From Phallus indusiatus (lineage: Eukaryota; Basidiomycota; Agaricomycetes; Phallales; Phallaceae), in assembly GCA_027605045.1 (NCBI GenBank), contig JAQFWX010000092.1, positions 142,700 through 206,699 on the forward strand: 64,000 nucleotides of DNA. Reading direction: 5' to 3'. The notes under the pieces are model-generated. The model saw only the letters and a list, made by a program, of their open reading frames with translations. It was not told the origin of the DNA and made no database searches. Numbering within the stretch: position 1 is the stretch's first letter; each line of letters opens with the position of its first letter. The position numbers were made by a program, and so were the translations under genes. Below, piece by piece: positions 1 through 13,200 of the stretch.

Positions 1-159
1 TCCGACCTTGTCCGAGCCAAGCACTATGTCGATAAAAAATGGGATATTCGTTATAGACGCGTAAGAACTGATTTTCATTTCATTTGGGTATGGTCTAATG
101 AAGAGCTGGTTAGACCCACAGAACATGAGTCAAGTCTCATGATTTCTCACCCGCCCTAA
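1..159 (+). CDS. Possible 3' end of a gene cut by the window edge
   Basis: The frame is open from the first base to a TAA at 157-159 and begins with basic, charged residues (SDLVRAKHYVDKKWD). A GT-AG pair inside it (donor GTAAGA near 66, acceptor near 108) would give a shorter spliced tail ending in TGA instead. The composition looks protein-like, but I do not recognise the family. It could equally be chance open frame, because only about 50 codons are visible. Confidence 0.3.
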   Translation, partial: SDLVRAKHYVDKKWDIRYRRVRTDFHFIWVWSNEELVRPTEHESSLMISHPP

Positions 160-2625
160 ATATAGAGTATATGTATGGCTCTGGATGGGTCCCGTTTTCG
201 TGTCTTGTCAGTCCTTGCATATCATATCAATACCGTCCAATGTTCGTTCGGTTGCATAATTTTCCTTTTTATCTTACTCCTTACATGTCACATACCTCAA
301 CTAATTTATGTAAATGCGTCTATATCATTTGTCCCTTGAATTTTTTAGAAATGACCAGTTCGTTCTCATGAGACGCATCTCTTCAAATGAAACTTCGATT
401 TACCCGTAGGCCGTCATGTATCACGGTGAGCCCTTCCAGGACCTTCCTGACTAAGTTTGTCTTCTCAAGAATTGAAATTTACTGTATGGCAGTTTACAAC
501 TCAGGTGGACTTCTTTTGGATCTTTCTTTCATTCGGGATCTTTTTCGGACGTGCGCACACGTGGCATCAGAGGATTGCATTGGGACGCAAATATCATACC
601 CGACGCACATAGATTATCCTTAAAGAAAGCCAGGCCCTCGAAAAGAAGGAACGAAATCAATCAAAGTAAGAATTTTGGGCCCTGAAAATTATGAGATTCA
701 GATCGATCCGTTGACCCCGCATTGAATCTACACTGGGTGGAGTCGAGGCTAAATATGGTTATCAGCTTTTAAAAGTACTAAATTTCAAACTACTCTACAT
801 CAGGAAATTAGGCGCAACGTCACGGTGCTAACTGCCGTTATAATATTGATAGTTCAAGGGGGCGCGCGCATTAATTCATTCAAACTAACAATTCGGGCGT
901 GGATGTGCTAGTCCCCTTTAAGGCTAAAACCCTTGATAATGATAATGATAATGAACGTTTGTTTACTTTCCGGCCGAGGTACATATGTACTATCTATGGC
1001 ATAAGGATTTCTTTGACATCTTGACTGTTTATCTGTTACTAACGCTCCACTAGCATGCGAACAAAATTTCTGTGAACCATCCTTGCGCACCGATACCGCC
1101 GGAAACGTTTCCACGTTTTTTGGTTTCAGTCCCACTGTCAATGACGTGCACACTGCATAGACCAATTTACATAACCATAACCTGCCATGGCGTGATATGA
1201 AATCTGAAGCACAAAATCATATCATATTACATTATATTTATTAGCTTCTATGTATTTGACTGAGATAAAAACACCCAGAAGATTCGAAGACAGGAAGGAT
1301 CCTTGCACAGGCTGTGCACCAAAGGAGTCGACATTAAAACAACGTGGACTTGAGAAGTTTGGAGGGTTAAGCAGAGGGCTTCTTTTGTTGCCCTCAGATA
1401 AGATTATTTTTTTTCTTACAAGAAGGCAAAGAATTCCCTGAGATTAAAGGACATCTATTAAAGACTGAATATACTCCATTGTACGGAGTCTAGGATGTAT
1501 TTGGTTCTGACTGAGAGTACTACTGATCAGTGCTATAGTGGCCTAGCATTATCAATAAGGCGCATACATGTTTAATTCATCCCTCGCCAGTGGCATGATC
1601 CCCCTTTTTTGTCGCCTATCCCATTACAATCGAAGCAAAATTTCGGGAAAGGTGACCAATGTGGAAAAAAAGGGATGGCGAGACTCGGTTTAATGGGGCA
1701 GAAGTTGTCATGATATGAAAGAAATTATAAATCTGGAAAGTTTGCCTATAAATATCAAAATTTCATTGATTTGATTCTAAGACTCATGATTTCAATGGAG
1801 CAGAAAAAGGAAGGAAGGAAAGGAAAACAATTTCTTTATGGACATCATCATGTCAAGGTTCTCGGTTTGCCAGTGTGACCGTAATGTGTCGTTATTATTG
1901 CTCAGTCGGAGCTACAAATTTGGGCAACCTTCCAGCTTTCAAGCTTCCCTCGACAATCATTGGATTCTCTCAACTCATTCTGGTTTCAACTCCCAATTTT
2001 CAAATTCAAATATTTTTGTTTTGTTTTTCTACTTTTCATAAATGTTTACGCCCCAGACATGGATGTATATTCAAAGAGCTTATTCAATTAGCTTCTGCGG
2101 CGGTTGACGTTCAGGTTTCTGCCAATCAACTTCGATGACCGATCGGAGATCTCTGACGTCGAGGCGAGGAGGAAACTATATCGCTTATCTCGAATTTTTT
2201 GGAATCCTATAGCTGAGATCTTTCCGGTACCAAGGATTCTAGTGCCGTGAAACGGAAGACCGGAAGCTATCATGTGATGGAGGTGATGCTTTCGAAGGTT
2301 CTCCCCTCGTTAAGAATTTCACGCACACTCATAACATTCCACTTTGCGAGATGTCGTGGGGCTTTTACAAATTCTTTAAAGCAAATTGCCAAGGCATGAT
2401 CTCTTTACTTTATTTCTAGATTCTATTCTTAATTCATTGTACAGTGTTGCAATCAAGCCATCATTTGCGAGATGCCGGTTGTTGGCCATCCCTGCTTGCA
2501 AAAAAAAGGTTCCAATGTGTTCTGTCACCATTTTACCTTAAATGAACTCGGACCGATTTTTAATATCTAATTGAAAATCTCTTTCAATCCTTGTCACTGA
2601 CGCTCTGAATTACCTTCATCTCGGA
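160..2625. other. Gene-poor interval
   Basis: I see no convincing exon here. All open frames are short, lack recognisable motifs and overlap stops on splicing. A short GATAAT microsatellite (three units) lies at 935-952. The last few hundred bases presumably hold the promoter of the P450 gene. Confidence 0.5.
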
Positions 2626-2635
2626 TATATATATA
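2626..2635 (+). promoter_or_regulatory. TATA-like element of the P450 gene
   Basis: An alternating TA run sits 61-70 bases before the P450 start codon and is followed by a pyrimidine-rich leader. The position suits a core promoter. This is inferred from spacing only. Confidence 0.4.
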
Positions 2636-2695
2636 GTCGAGGAGGCCCTATCTGTTCTGCGCTCCCCTTGATCTCATTTTCTTTCATCCTCCCCT

Positions 2696-4971
2696 ATGCC
2701 CGAATCTCTATTCCATGAAGGCGTCATCGCCGTCGCGTTCACCATCGTTTATCTATTTTTCATAAACCGGCACAAAAAGAATCCATCCCCCTCGCTATCA
2801 TACCCCCCTGGTCCTAGACCACTACCAGTCCTCGGGAATGCACTTGACCTTCCCCGTAAAAATCCTCAAGAGAAGTATCGACAATGGCGAAAGGAGTACG
2901 GTGAGTCATTGTTGCCGTTTTAAGTCGGGACGATACCTTGATCACTGAATTTGCCTTTTCATTATCCAGGGGAAATTGTCCATCTCACTGCAGCGAAACA
3001 ACACATTCTCATCGTAAATACTCCCAAAGCGTCTTTCGATCTCCTTGAAAAGAGAGGCAAATTCTATTCGGATAGACCGGCTTCAGTTATGGTCAAGATG
3101 TAAGCGGCTGGCGTAACTCTTGTTTGGAAAGGCTACTATACTGTATTAGGATCGGTCTTGACGACACTTGGACTTTACTTCCGTATGGTGACACTCTTAG
3201 GAGTTTCCGAAAGTTGGGACGGCAGTTCATGGGGCCCCAAGCTATCAGCAAATATCAGACAATACAGGAAGAAGAATCACGTTTTTTCGCCAGATCGATT
3301 CTAGCTTCCCCAGCGCAATTGCGAGAGCATGTCAACAGGTAAATGAAAGGTTTCCCAATGATGGAAGCTATGACTTACTATTTTCCCAAGGACTACGAGC
3401 ACTATTATGCTTCGCTTACTATATGGTTATTCCCCCTCTCAAGAGCTTGATGCGCTCAGTGCAGCGGCACAGCAGTTGGCGAGCGATGCAGCAAAAATGC
3501 TCTCAGCGAGCTCCCGAATACTGGACATCATTCCGATTTGTATGTATCACGCGGACAGAAAATTTTGTTATTATTACATTCATTTTTCACTCAATTTCGG
3601 AATTCTTCTAGTGAGGCATGTTCCGTCATGGTTTCCATTATTTTCGTTCAAACGAAAGGCGGAAGAAATTGGTAAAACCTACCAATATGTGTTTGATGAA
3701 CCGTTTGAAATGGTTAAATCTGGTTTGAATAAGGTAAAGTGAAGAAGTTTTTGCTGAATTACAACTTACGTATCAATGATTCGCCAAAAAAGGTCTCCTG
3801 TTTTCATTCCCCATCTACATCTCTTTGTGGGACGCTGTTGGAAGATAAGAAGGACCAGGCCGTGGAAGGAGAGCATCTTGTGAAAATGTTTTTGGGGTCG
3901 TCTTATCCCCGTAAGCTAGTCTTGTCCGACACTTTCATATCACTCTGTTTCACACCTGTTCGTGATTTTAGCGGGACAAGAAACTGTACGTACTGACGGC
4001 TCTAAATTTTGGGGCAGCCCCGTGACGGATCTTGTAGACAGCGGCAACGCTGGTTACCTTTTTCTTCCTTATGGCGAAGTATCCAGAAGTTCAAGTAAAG
4101 GCACGGGAAGAAATTTTGAATATCACCGGAGACCATCGATTACCTACCCTCGCCGATAAATCAGCCCTCGTTTATTTGCTCGCTGTATTAAAGGTATGAA
4201 ATATTATCTCTTTTGTAAAAAAAATATTTCTCAAGTATTCCAATAAAGGAAATTCTTCGATGGCATGCTGTTACTCCTTTGGGTAAATTAATATGTTGTC
4301 ACATCATTTACATGTCATTTGCTAATCCTTAACCATCCATTTCAGGCGTACCCCACCGGCTTCAAGAGGACGATATTTATAACGGATATCAAATACCAAA
4401 AGGAACAATTGTTTTCCCGAACATTTGGTAATATCTCGCATCCCAATATTTATTTCCAATTCTTACCAATGTTTCTGTACTATCAGGGAGATGCTACACG
4501 ATCCGGAGAGATATGAAGATCCGTTCGCGTTCAAGCCAGAGCGATTTTTAAATGCTATACCTGAAAGGAAAGATGAGTACCCTTATGACCCTTTTTCATA
4601 TGTTTTTGGATTCGGAAGAAGGTGAGCGGGTCTATACTAGGAGTGCCTAACATCGGTTGATTTTTTCATTTTTTTTTCAGATCTTGCCCTGGTATGCATC
4701 TGGCTGAGAATTCACTATTAATCATTATCGCCACGGTCCTCGCCACATGCGTTATCACTCCCACTAGAGATGAAAATGGTTTACCGAATGATATGACGCC
4801 GCGCTTTACGCCAACGTTGGTATCGTGAGTACTCAAATACGATTGATGCGGGGTAATATTCAAATAAAATTTGTCAGGCACTTGGAATTTTTTGAATGCG
4901 AGATTCGAAGCAGAAGCCAGAGTTCTCTCGATCTATTACAATATGCTCTTGACAATGGAACGCGTAGTTAA
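2696..4971 (+). CDS. Cytochrome P450 monooxygenase, multi-exon
   Basis: A microsomal haem-thiolate monooxygenase; the substrate cannot be read from the sequence. The ATG at 2696 opens an N-terminal hydrophobic anchor ([11 protein letters not shown]) followed by the proline-rich hinge [12 protein letters not shown], which is typical of fungal P450s. Downstream exons show the ExxR motif (EILRW, near 4255), the PERF-type region (KPERF, near 4540) and the haem ligand loop FGFGRRSCPG split by an intron at 4622-4680. The I-helix oxygen-activation motif falls on a 14-nt exon (3972-3985) and reads PGQET, keeping G-x-E-T but with Pro where Ala or Gly is usual. The last exon ends at TAA 4969-4971. About nine short introns are needed, and several internal edges are uncertain. 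All catalytic landmarks are present, so it is probably functional. Confidence 0.85.
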
Positions 4972-5640
4972 ATTTTTTTCTCCTTGTTGCTTTTTCGGAT
5001 TTTTGTATTTGTATTATGGAGTAACGTAAAATGAGTTTAATGGATTTTTTTAGAATAGTCTACTCTAGGATTTTGTGTCGCATTCCCGATTATCGACGCT
5101 GATTTTCAATTTTACGTTTGAATATCTTAGTAGGCCAGATCGAAGCCACGTTAATTTAAATTACTCCGCCGCAAAAACTGTTTAGCCACAGGTTTCTTAT
5201 GTATATGAAGATCAAGCAAGAGCTAGTCGGGTATTAGAAAGACCTAGAAGAGTTAGTAGCTCAGGCTGTAAGGCGGATGGATCTCGAATCAGAACAATGA
5301 AGACCTGCAAGAACTGATTATCCGTTCTAATCATAAAATGGGAATGTGATATGCCAATAAAACATTCGATTATCAAGATAAAGTACATACATTTAGAATT
5401 CATTATTCAAGGTTTCCGAGACTCTCTTGAATCTTCGTCTTGAAAATGCAGTGTCACTGTCACGGTATCTCCCTCCCGCTCTCATGTGATTAGTATGTTG
5501 GATTACGTAAAGTCCCACGAGCCTCCCTAGTCGCCAGGCGTTTACCCTCGTATACAAGGGTCGTCTTTGAGTGTTATCTCCCTTTCTTGTTTCGTGAATT
5601 GGGGTTGCTTGCTAAGAAAAACACAAGCATTTTTCTGTTG
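4972..5640. other. Intergenic, P450 to RSC4-like gene
   Basis: About 670 bases between two genes in the same direction. I see no open frame or repeat that deserves a call. It should hold the P450 terminator and the promoter of the bromodomain gene. Confidence 0.5.
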
Positions 5641-7766
5641 ATGAAGTTGAAACGAGAGCTCGGTAGTATTGATGCAATGGACGTTTCAACCGACCTCCCG
5701 AGATCCAAGCGCCACAAACGGGGTTCGTCAGCTCCAGCCGGCAACAGTGCAGACGTTGATATGAAGGACGCAAACGGAGAAGAAACTACCCCGAAGGAAG
5801 ACAGGGCTTTAGTGAAAGAACAGGGTTTCAACATTTACAATGCTGTCGTGAATGCAAAGGGGGAACAGTAAGTCGTGGTCGCGTTGCAAATGCCATGATG
5901 CAAGTACTTGACTCCGACTCAATTCGTATAGAGACCGCGTCCTTTCGTATGATTTCCAACATCTCCCGTCGAAACGCATGTACGCAGATTATTATACTCT
6001 CATAACAGAACCCGTTGCCCTGGACGGCATCAAGTCTAAACTAAACCGCGGGGTGTATTCTTCTTTAAAAAGTGTCAAGCATGACTTTGACACATGCTTC
6101 AAAAATGCTAAGAAGTACAATATGAAAGATAGTCAGATCTGGAGAGACGCGAAAGAACTACATGTTCGCTTTTTTCCCTTCGATTTTTCCTTTTTCTTTC
6201 CGCATTCACTCATTTGCTATTCTGTTGTTACGCCAGAAAATTGCGTCAAATGAATATAGGTCGATTGTTGGCTCTGCTGATGTCGATATCCTTGGTTCAG
6301 AGTCAGATGAATCAGAGGACGAAAACGACGAAGACGGTGACTACGACGGAGGTAAAACGAAAAGCCCCAAAGGTCGTCGCGGCAGACCAATCAGCATTAT
6401 CCGACTTATGAGGCTTCGTATGCAGAAACTTGTTGAAAAGACCGACGATGAGTACGTCCCTTTCGTGAAAATTTTCCTTATCTAATTATCCCACCCCCCA
6501 TCAGCGGACGTTTGATAACAGAAGCATTCATGGAACTCCCTGATAAAAAGACTTATCCAATGTACTATAAGACAATCAAACGTCTTATGTGCTTCGATCT
6601 CATTCTCGTCAGTCACCATGTTTTTATGACATACCCAAATGAGAATTAATTTTTCGGGTAACAGAAACGGATTAAACGAAAAGAATACTCAACGATGGCG
6701 CAGTTTGCCGCTGATGTTGAGCTAGTTTTCTCCAACGCATTGTCTTTCAATGAAGAACATAGTCTAATCTGGGAAGATGCCATGACATTGAAGGTGCGAA
6801 CCTATTATGTGATATTTGGTATTTGAATTTATAAGGCTTCAGAACTATTTTCGCGTAATCATGTCAGACCTTCCTCCTCAATTTTCACTCCCAGAATACA
6901 GCTCTAACACAAAACCTGTTATACAAAATGGAAAACTGAAATTGCGGGTACCTGCTCCCTCGCAAGTTCATACGCCAGCTGCGGCCACAGAAAGTTTACC
7001 AAATGGGGCTGGAACGTCGTTGAAAGTCAAGCTCCCTCCTTTAGCATCAGCTAATGTCCCAATTGCTCCTGCTGTTACCACCCCAGTGGCGATACAACCT
7101 TCACCATCTGTACCCATTACGCGTCAGCAAGCAGCTACCAAGACTACTCAGCCGCCTAACATTGTTCCACAACCCCCAGCGGCACAAATACCTACCGTTC
7201 AGGCTCCCACAGCGACCTACCTGCAACCAATGACCTACCCACAATTACCTCCACATCAGCCGCAGCCACAGTATCAGTATCATCCAAACATTTCGGTGCC
7301 TCAGTCGACGGTAAACTCTATATCACCTTCGCCATTATCGACTACACCGGTTCCACCACACGCGGTGTATGATCATCCCCTGCGTTCTATTATCCTCAAG
7401 ACATTGCCATTGGGAAGAACTCTACGTTTGGACGCGTCAGAGGGTGTCAGAACGTGGGTGCTTAGACTCAGCAAAGACGAAAACAAGCTCGCCGTCCGAG
7501 AGATCAGGTTCTTGGATGAGGATGAGAGTGATGAAGAAATGGACGAGGAGGAAAGCAAGAGCGCACAGACAGGCAACTCGGGTAAAGGAGAAGTTTTTGT
7601 TAAAGCTAACGGAGTTTTGGTAAATGCACAAATACCCAATACAAAAGAAGGCGAAGGTGTGTGGGAGGTATCCGAGTTAAAACCTGGCGCAAACGTTCTT
7701 GAGGTCGGAGAACAATCAGGCGAAGTCTGGAAGGTTGTTCTCCAACGGCCTTTAGTCAAGACATGA
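5641..7766 (+). CDS. RSC4-like double-bromodomain chromatin remodeling subunit
   Basis: Probable subunit of the RSC/SWI-SNF family nucleosome remodeler, reading acetylated histone tails in the nucleus. After a basic, KR-rich start (PRSKRHKRG), the first bromodomain spans exons at about 5930-6165 (ITEPVALDGI, then NAKKYN, the Asn-bearing acetyl-lysine pocket, then SQIW). A very acidic linker with an AT-hook-like RRGRP follows. The second bromodomain (KTYPMYYKTIK, then NALSFNEEHSLIWEDA) lies at about 6505-6800. A long Pro/Gln/Thr-rich stretch precedes a conserved C-terminal beta-rich region (about 7370-7760) like that seen in Rsc4 proteins. The start at 5641 is the first ATG in frame; ATG 5677 is an alternative. 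The 3' end faces the palmitoyltransferase gene 53 bases away. Confidence 0.85.
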
Positions 7767-7819
7767 TTTAGAATGTAGTATATATGTATTGTTATTTTAG
7801 TGAATTATATCATAATAAG

Positions 7820-9763
7820 CTATAGCGCTAAGTCCGTTTCCGAAAGTATAGTCAATGGTTGATCCTCCTCCACTTCTGAATCACTCTGAGGAGCATAATG
7901 CTGATATCGTCCAGGCTCGGCAACGCTGCTGGCGACATATCTGCGCAAAATTTCCTCTCGGTCAACTTCTCCTATTTCCCATCCCTCTGAGCCTCGACGA
8001 ATTCGAGGACCACGCCAAGTGGCTCCTGCTCCATCGGAAGACCCGGAAGAAATTACCGAGACGCGTTCAGGATCGTGGTCAGAATGTCCGTTTTGGTTAT
8101 AATCAGGATGATATGGTGGCACTTTGGAACGCCGCGCTTGCAATCGTGTAGATGCGTTAGACGGACGAAGGTCGGGGTTTATTCCATTGCCATATGTCCA
8201 AGGTGAGGAATTAAGGTCGAATTGAGCAGGTTCTTCTTCTTCTGCCGCTTCATATACATAAGGATCATTAGGAGGCCAGTTGCTTTGCGCAGTCCCATCT
8301 AAGGTTAAAGACACAAAGTTAGTATAAGGACAAATATTTTTGAAAAAAAGCAGAAGCAGAGCTATGCCGTGTGTAAATAAAATCTCTGATCAAGGAATGC
8401 AGAAATCACCTAGGTCAAGCCTCCACATCGTTGTGAATATAAGATCGGCGATGTGCAGCATCACCCTTCGCATCATCGCAAATATTATGGGATTGAATCC
8501 AATCACCTTCACTATCTAGTACTTTAAATGCGAGACCGTCTGTTGTAACTTTCATCGGGAATAGCCAGTATAGAGGCGAGCGCCCGAACACGGAACAGAA
8601 GTTTTCTTTCCAACCGAGGTTCTACGTAGAGAGGAAGCTCAGAAAACAAATACCGCAGCTTGGGGAAATTGACATACATAAGGGAATTTAACCTAATTCC
8701 GGGTCAGTATGTTTATACTAGTTCGATGTTTTCAAACGTACTTCTCTAATTTTGCCCCTGCGAATTAGTGTAGCGACTTTGTCCTTTTCCCATGCTTCAA
8801 TAGTCGTAGTATTAGTAAGTAAACAATAGAAGTGGTAGGCACTAGCAGACAGTCAGTTTTATCGCTTTTAGCGGTTTAAAAGGGAGAAGAAAAAAACCTG
8901 AACCCTCCGACCATAAGTATGACCGGAACACAAGCAACATAATTTAAAATAATAAAGACAAGCTCCTTGTTGGTTGGTTCAACCTTTGATAGTTTGAATT
9001 AGCTTAGGGGAGTGAAAGAACGAACTAAAATTACCCAATAATTGTCGTAAGTATTTCGATAAACACCGAAGACCCTGCTAGATAGCATGCACAAATGATA
9101 TAGGCATGCTATGTCAACGAAAAACAAAAAGCGAATGAAATGGGCATAGTTGTAGTGTCCGACGCAGTTATCGACCCAGGGACAATGATGATCTAAAAGT
9201 TAAATTAACTTGCGGAAGGAGATGCAGAGAAGGATGACCAAATCTCACCCATTCGAGGGATGCATCTATATAGCACTTATCAGCCAGATGCAAAAAGTAT
9301 TAGAAGACGTAGCCGTACCGTTTACACTGTCTACAGTGATGAGTGCGAGGAGGCTTATACGCCTCACATGTACGACAATAACGAGGTTGTCCTGTGAGCT
9401 TTTTTGCTTCGTACAAATCTTTCTCTGGTTGCTAATACTACAGTCAATATTGAACCACTCAAAAACGTCAAACTTAATTCACCCAGGCTGGAGGTACACG
9501 ACCTGGGTCAGTACAAACAGTCATAAAATAATTCCAGTAGAGCATTCCGACAAGGATGCTGGATATAAAGTTAATTATAGACTTTAATTAATACTAATGA
9601 AGACGCACTTGAATGGGCCTAGTAAATAAATGAGGTCCACAGATATTTCCCGACCATACCAAGGAAAGATGACGAATATCTGAGAGGAGTACGCAATAAA
9701 CGCGATTAGGAGAGTTGTTCCTGTTACCCATATTTTACCAATGATGCTTTGGGCAGAAGGCAT
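7820..9763 (-). CDS. PFA4: DHHC palmitoyltransferase, Pfa4 type (ten exons)
   Basis: Protein S-acyltransferase of the ER/Golgi membrane; yeast Pfa4 palmitoylates chitin synthase Chs3 and amino-acid permeases. I spliced it from ATG 9763 through exons 9763-9609, 9558-9483, 9431-9319, 9265-9249, 9192-9035, 8983-8898, 8841-8742, 8692-8678, 8621-8507 and 8298-7820. These total 1314 nt in frame (437 residues). Two N-terminal membrane helices are followed by the DPGRVP segment, the Cys-rich domain ([15 protein letters not shown]), the catalytic [13 protein letters not shown], two more helices, the [10 protein letters not shown] motif and the downstream NLG segment, with an acidic tail. Exons of 17 and 15 nt carry conserved residues, so the gene is easy to miss when only long open frames are considered. 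Its neighbour upstream is a chitin synthase in the same direction, which fits the yeast Pfa4-Chs3 link, though co-location may be chance. Confidence 0.9.
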
Positions 9764-10252
9764 AGATAGGAAAACGACAAAGCAAAAGATGGAATTGGGT
9801 ATAGGTATAGTAATACAATCTAGTCGATGAGTTTCAATTGCTGCGCTCTCACTGCGACTTGGATGTGACGCACGCGCCGTGCCGCGGCAGCTTAGTGGCT
9901 AGTAATCAATACACGCGAATTTGACTCAAGAATTCTTTACACGAAAGTAAACCATACTAACAACATAATGATAAGTGAAAAGACAGACTTCTATAAAGTT
10001 CCCTTTCCAAACTTATAAGGTTAACTAGCAAAATGATGTATATATGAGTAATGTCGTTAAGAACATGAACTGGTGCGAAGGAGGGAAATGAGGCAAGAAA
10101 AAAGTCAATTTTTTATATAAAAGGTTGGTTTCAAAATCAATAGTCCATCGCAATCCAAGTAAAAAAAGAGAAAAGTCCGTTGGTAATTATGGCGCCCGGG
10201 GTAAAGTGTACAAGAGCATGGCGATATATTGTTGTTCAAATTGCGGCTGTTT
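9764..10252. other. Intergenic, chitin synthase 3' to PFA4 5'
   Basis: About 490 bases between two minus-strand genes. It should contain the PFA4 promoter. I see no additional gene. Confidence 0.5.
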
Positions 10253-13200
10253 TCACCTGTACTGATGGATATTCGGTGGCGCTGCACCGGGAGGAAGTAA
10301 GGGAGTTCCACTGCTCATACTGGTAGTGCGTGCATAGCGAGTTCCTCCGTTTCCTCCACTTGGTGGGGGATTTTGGGTCGATCTCCGTGCTTGTGGTCTT
10401 GCAACCCTTCGGACTCCTTCAGGACCTGGTACAGGACCGCCATCAGCTAACGCAAAACCTCGACTGTTTCGGTTAAGAGGTGTGCTGGACTGAGGAGAAA
10501 CGAACGGAGAAGCACTGCTCGGTGAATCATCATACTCAGAGGCGTATACATATGGCTCTTCATAAGTTGACGTCATGACAGTGTACGGTTGTGAATGGCG
10601 GTATGGATTCTGGGTCTCAACAGGATGTTGCGAGTTGATGGTGCTTTGACGAAGAACGCCTTGCTTCATCCGACTCATATGGGATTCAATGGACGAGTCG
10701 ACGGTATCGAGTGATAATGTTGAATAATCCGCCTGAGGCGATACCAAACGTTGTTGTGAACTGTCTGGTCCCAAGATAGTGTCTTCGCTAGAACGCGGCG
10801 CGCTGAAATTGGAAACCGGAGAGCTTGATTGTGTCATACGGCCTAAAGGAGCTGGTAACTGTAGGAGCGAACGTTGACTATTCGTCACCTCGTTCTCAAA
10901 GGATGGAGGCCCTTGGGGGTACACCGGCTGGGAGGCAAATGGATCCGATGACGAAACCATGGAATAACGATTGCTATAATCATCTCTGAAAAAAAAAAGA
11001 TCAGCATTAAATATTGAAGGCGAGTAGAAATATCACCTTCTGGGCGACGGCCGGGCTTCATGATATAACGACTCTGTTCTCGAGTCATTACCAATATTCC
11101 ATCGCCTGTCCCTTTCAAATTCTGACCACTTCTTCATAACAATGTTCGAAGCATCAAACTCGCCCTCTTTATCTCCATGATTGCCCCCTTTTTCGCCGGA
11201 AATTTTTCGAGTAGCACCCCAAGAAAAGTCGTCGAAGTGCCAGAATGCATAAGCAGGGAGGGCAAAATTCCAAATTGGCAGCGAGAGTAGGTATATGAAC
11301 ATCCAACCGACGTAGGCAATTTTACGAGACGTCAACACGATCAATAAACCAGGAAGACCCAAGATAATTCCAAGAAGAATCAAAGGTATAGTTGTGTTCT
11401 GGTGATGAGGTATGATGGAGATGATAATCAGATAGATAGTGAAAGATATAGCTGCCGGAAGAACGAGCGTCCCCATAAGCTCCATGAACACCACAAACTG
11501 CATAGAGAAACAGAATGTTCCACAAAGGTCGCGCACAAGTAACAGTTCTCCCAAGTTGTGAATAGTCGAGTTAATCCATCTTCGACGCTGAGAGAGGAGA
11601 ACTCTGAAAGTATCTGGGACAATCGTCTTGCAGACAGCTTGAGGACAAAACATCATCTTCCGTTTGGGGAATGTCTTTAGCATAAGCGTAGTCAGGTATC
11701 GATCTTCTCCCAGTAACAGCAAGTTCTTCTTGTGCAATGTGTCCACTATGTTTTCCGAATAGTGTTCTACGATATCGGGGTTGGCCAAAATCGGAACCCA
11801 ATATCCTTCATTACCCTTCGGCGCTTTGATCCTGTACATACTGAAGCAACCGGGAAGACAAGTTACACCACCAAACATTGATTCAAATGCTTTGGTGAGG
11901 TGGTGGGAAATATAATATTCGAACACTGTTATTGTCAATAGTCAATATTTGCCACGATGAACGTAATGTAATCAATTACCTTGAATCATCGTAACCCAGG
12001 TCTCAGCTTTGTTTGCAATCTTAGTCTCTCCGCACAATCCCATTATTTCTTCATCGTGAGCCATACAAGCAGCCATCCGAGTTAGTGAATCCGGGAAAAC
12101 CTTGGTATCCGCATCAACACAAAGAATATATTCGTATCGGTCAGGCGTTATGCCTGTTACCCGCCAGATGGCATTGAAAAACTCGTATTCCATGGTTGTC
12201 ATGCGCTCGTCGAACAAAACCTTCTGCAGGAAAGCCATCAGCACGATTTGAGAATCACGTTTACCACGATTGCCTGGTTTGGCCTCGTTGGCTTCAAGGG
12301 GATTCCCGACTTTGGCAACAAGAATGATTGGAACGCGCTGCTGTTTGGAGAATTCGACGGTGTTGTCGTCATAATCGTAAAATCCTGCGTAAACCTTGGC
12401 CATATTATGTCGCTTGTGACCATCAGCAATGGCAACGTAAGAATGCGGCTTGACCTCATGAGGAGGTATAATGAATTCTCTCATCATGCCGAGGACAATG
12501 TCCGGCGTAGTTTTGTCATTTCCAGATCCCTTGACCATACCATCGGCAATAACCATTATAACTTTGTGAGAGTTAGGGTAGTCTGTCGTTGCTAGTGAAT
12601 CCAACGTAGTACGCAGACCCTCGACAGATTCCGAATATGCCGTGACGAGACAAATAGTGTGAGCTAGCGGGAAATGGAACGGCTCATAGTCTGGGGGAGG
12701 TTGGGGAATCACGTTTGCCGTTGGGAAGGGACATGGAGGTGCGGATGTGTCCTGAAGGGATGAATGCGATCCACGCCCTGATTCAGAGGGTGCAAACAGG
12801 GTGCTCTTGTTATTTCCGTAAGGCTGCATTGTGCTCCGTCGGAAGTTGATGTCACTAACACTATATGCCGTCATGGGACGACCCTTAAGCCCAGAGTCCT
12901 TGGTGAATCGACTAGTAACGGGAAGGAATGCCGTGCTTTTTCTGCCGTTTGCTTTGTGTAGTTTCTCCCCACCACCATCCCTCTGGACGGTTGGACGATA
13001 ACTTCCAGGGGCCGGTCGATAAATGTCGTCAGTCCAATTTTCGATTTCGGCAGCTCGCTTCATTCGTTGAGCATATGATTCGCGAGGGAAAGAGCCTAAG
13101 CGCCACGAGACGAACCAACCGAACATGACAGCCATGGCAAAACGAATGGAAACAACTCCGATGATGAAGACCAAAGAAACCACTAAGACCACTTCAGAGG

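Noticed and set aside
1838..2273. Overlapping short frames on both strands (67, 87 and 61 codons)
   Set aside because: No motif, no consistent splice and AT-rich composition; not supported as a gene.
9210..9587. 125-codon open frame on the plus strand
   Set aside because: It is antisense to the Cys-rich and DHHC exons of the palmitoyltransferase, which splice into a full family match.
12248..12595. 115-codon plus-strand frame
   Set aside because: It is the antisense shadow of the chitin synthase catalytic domain.
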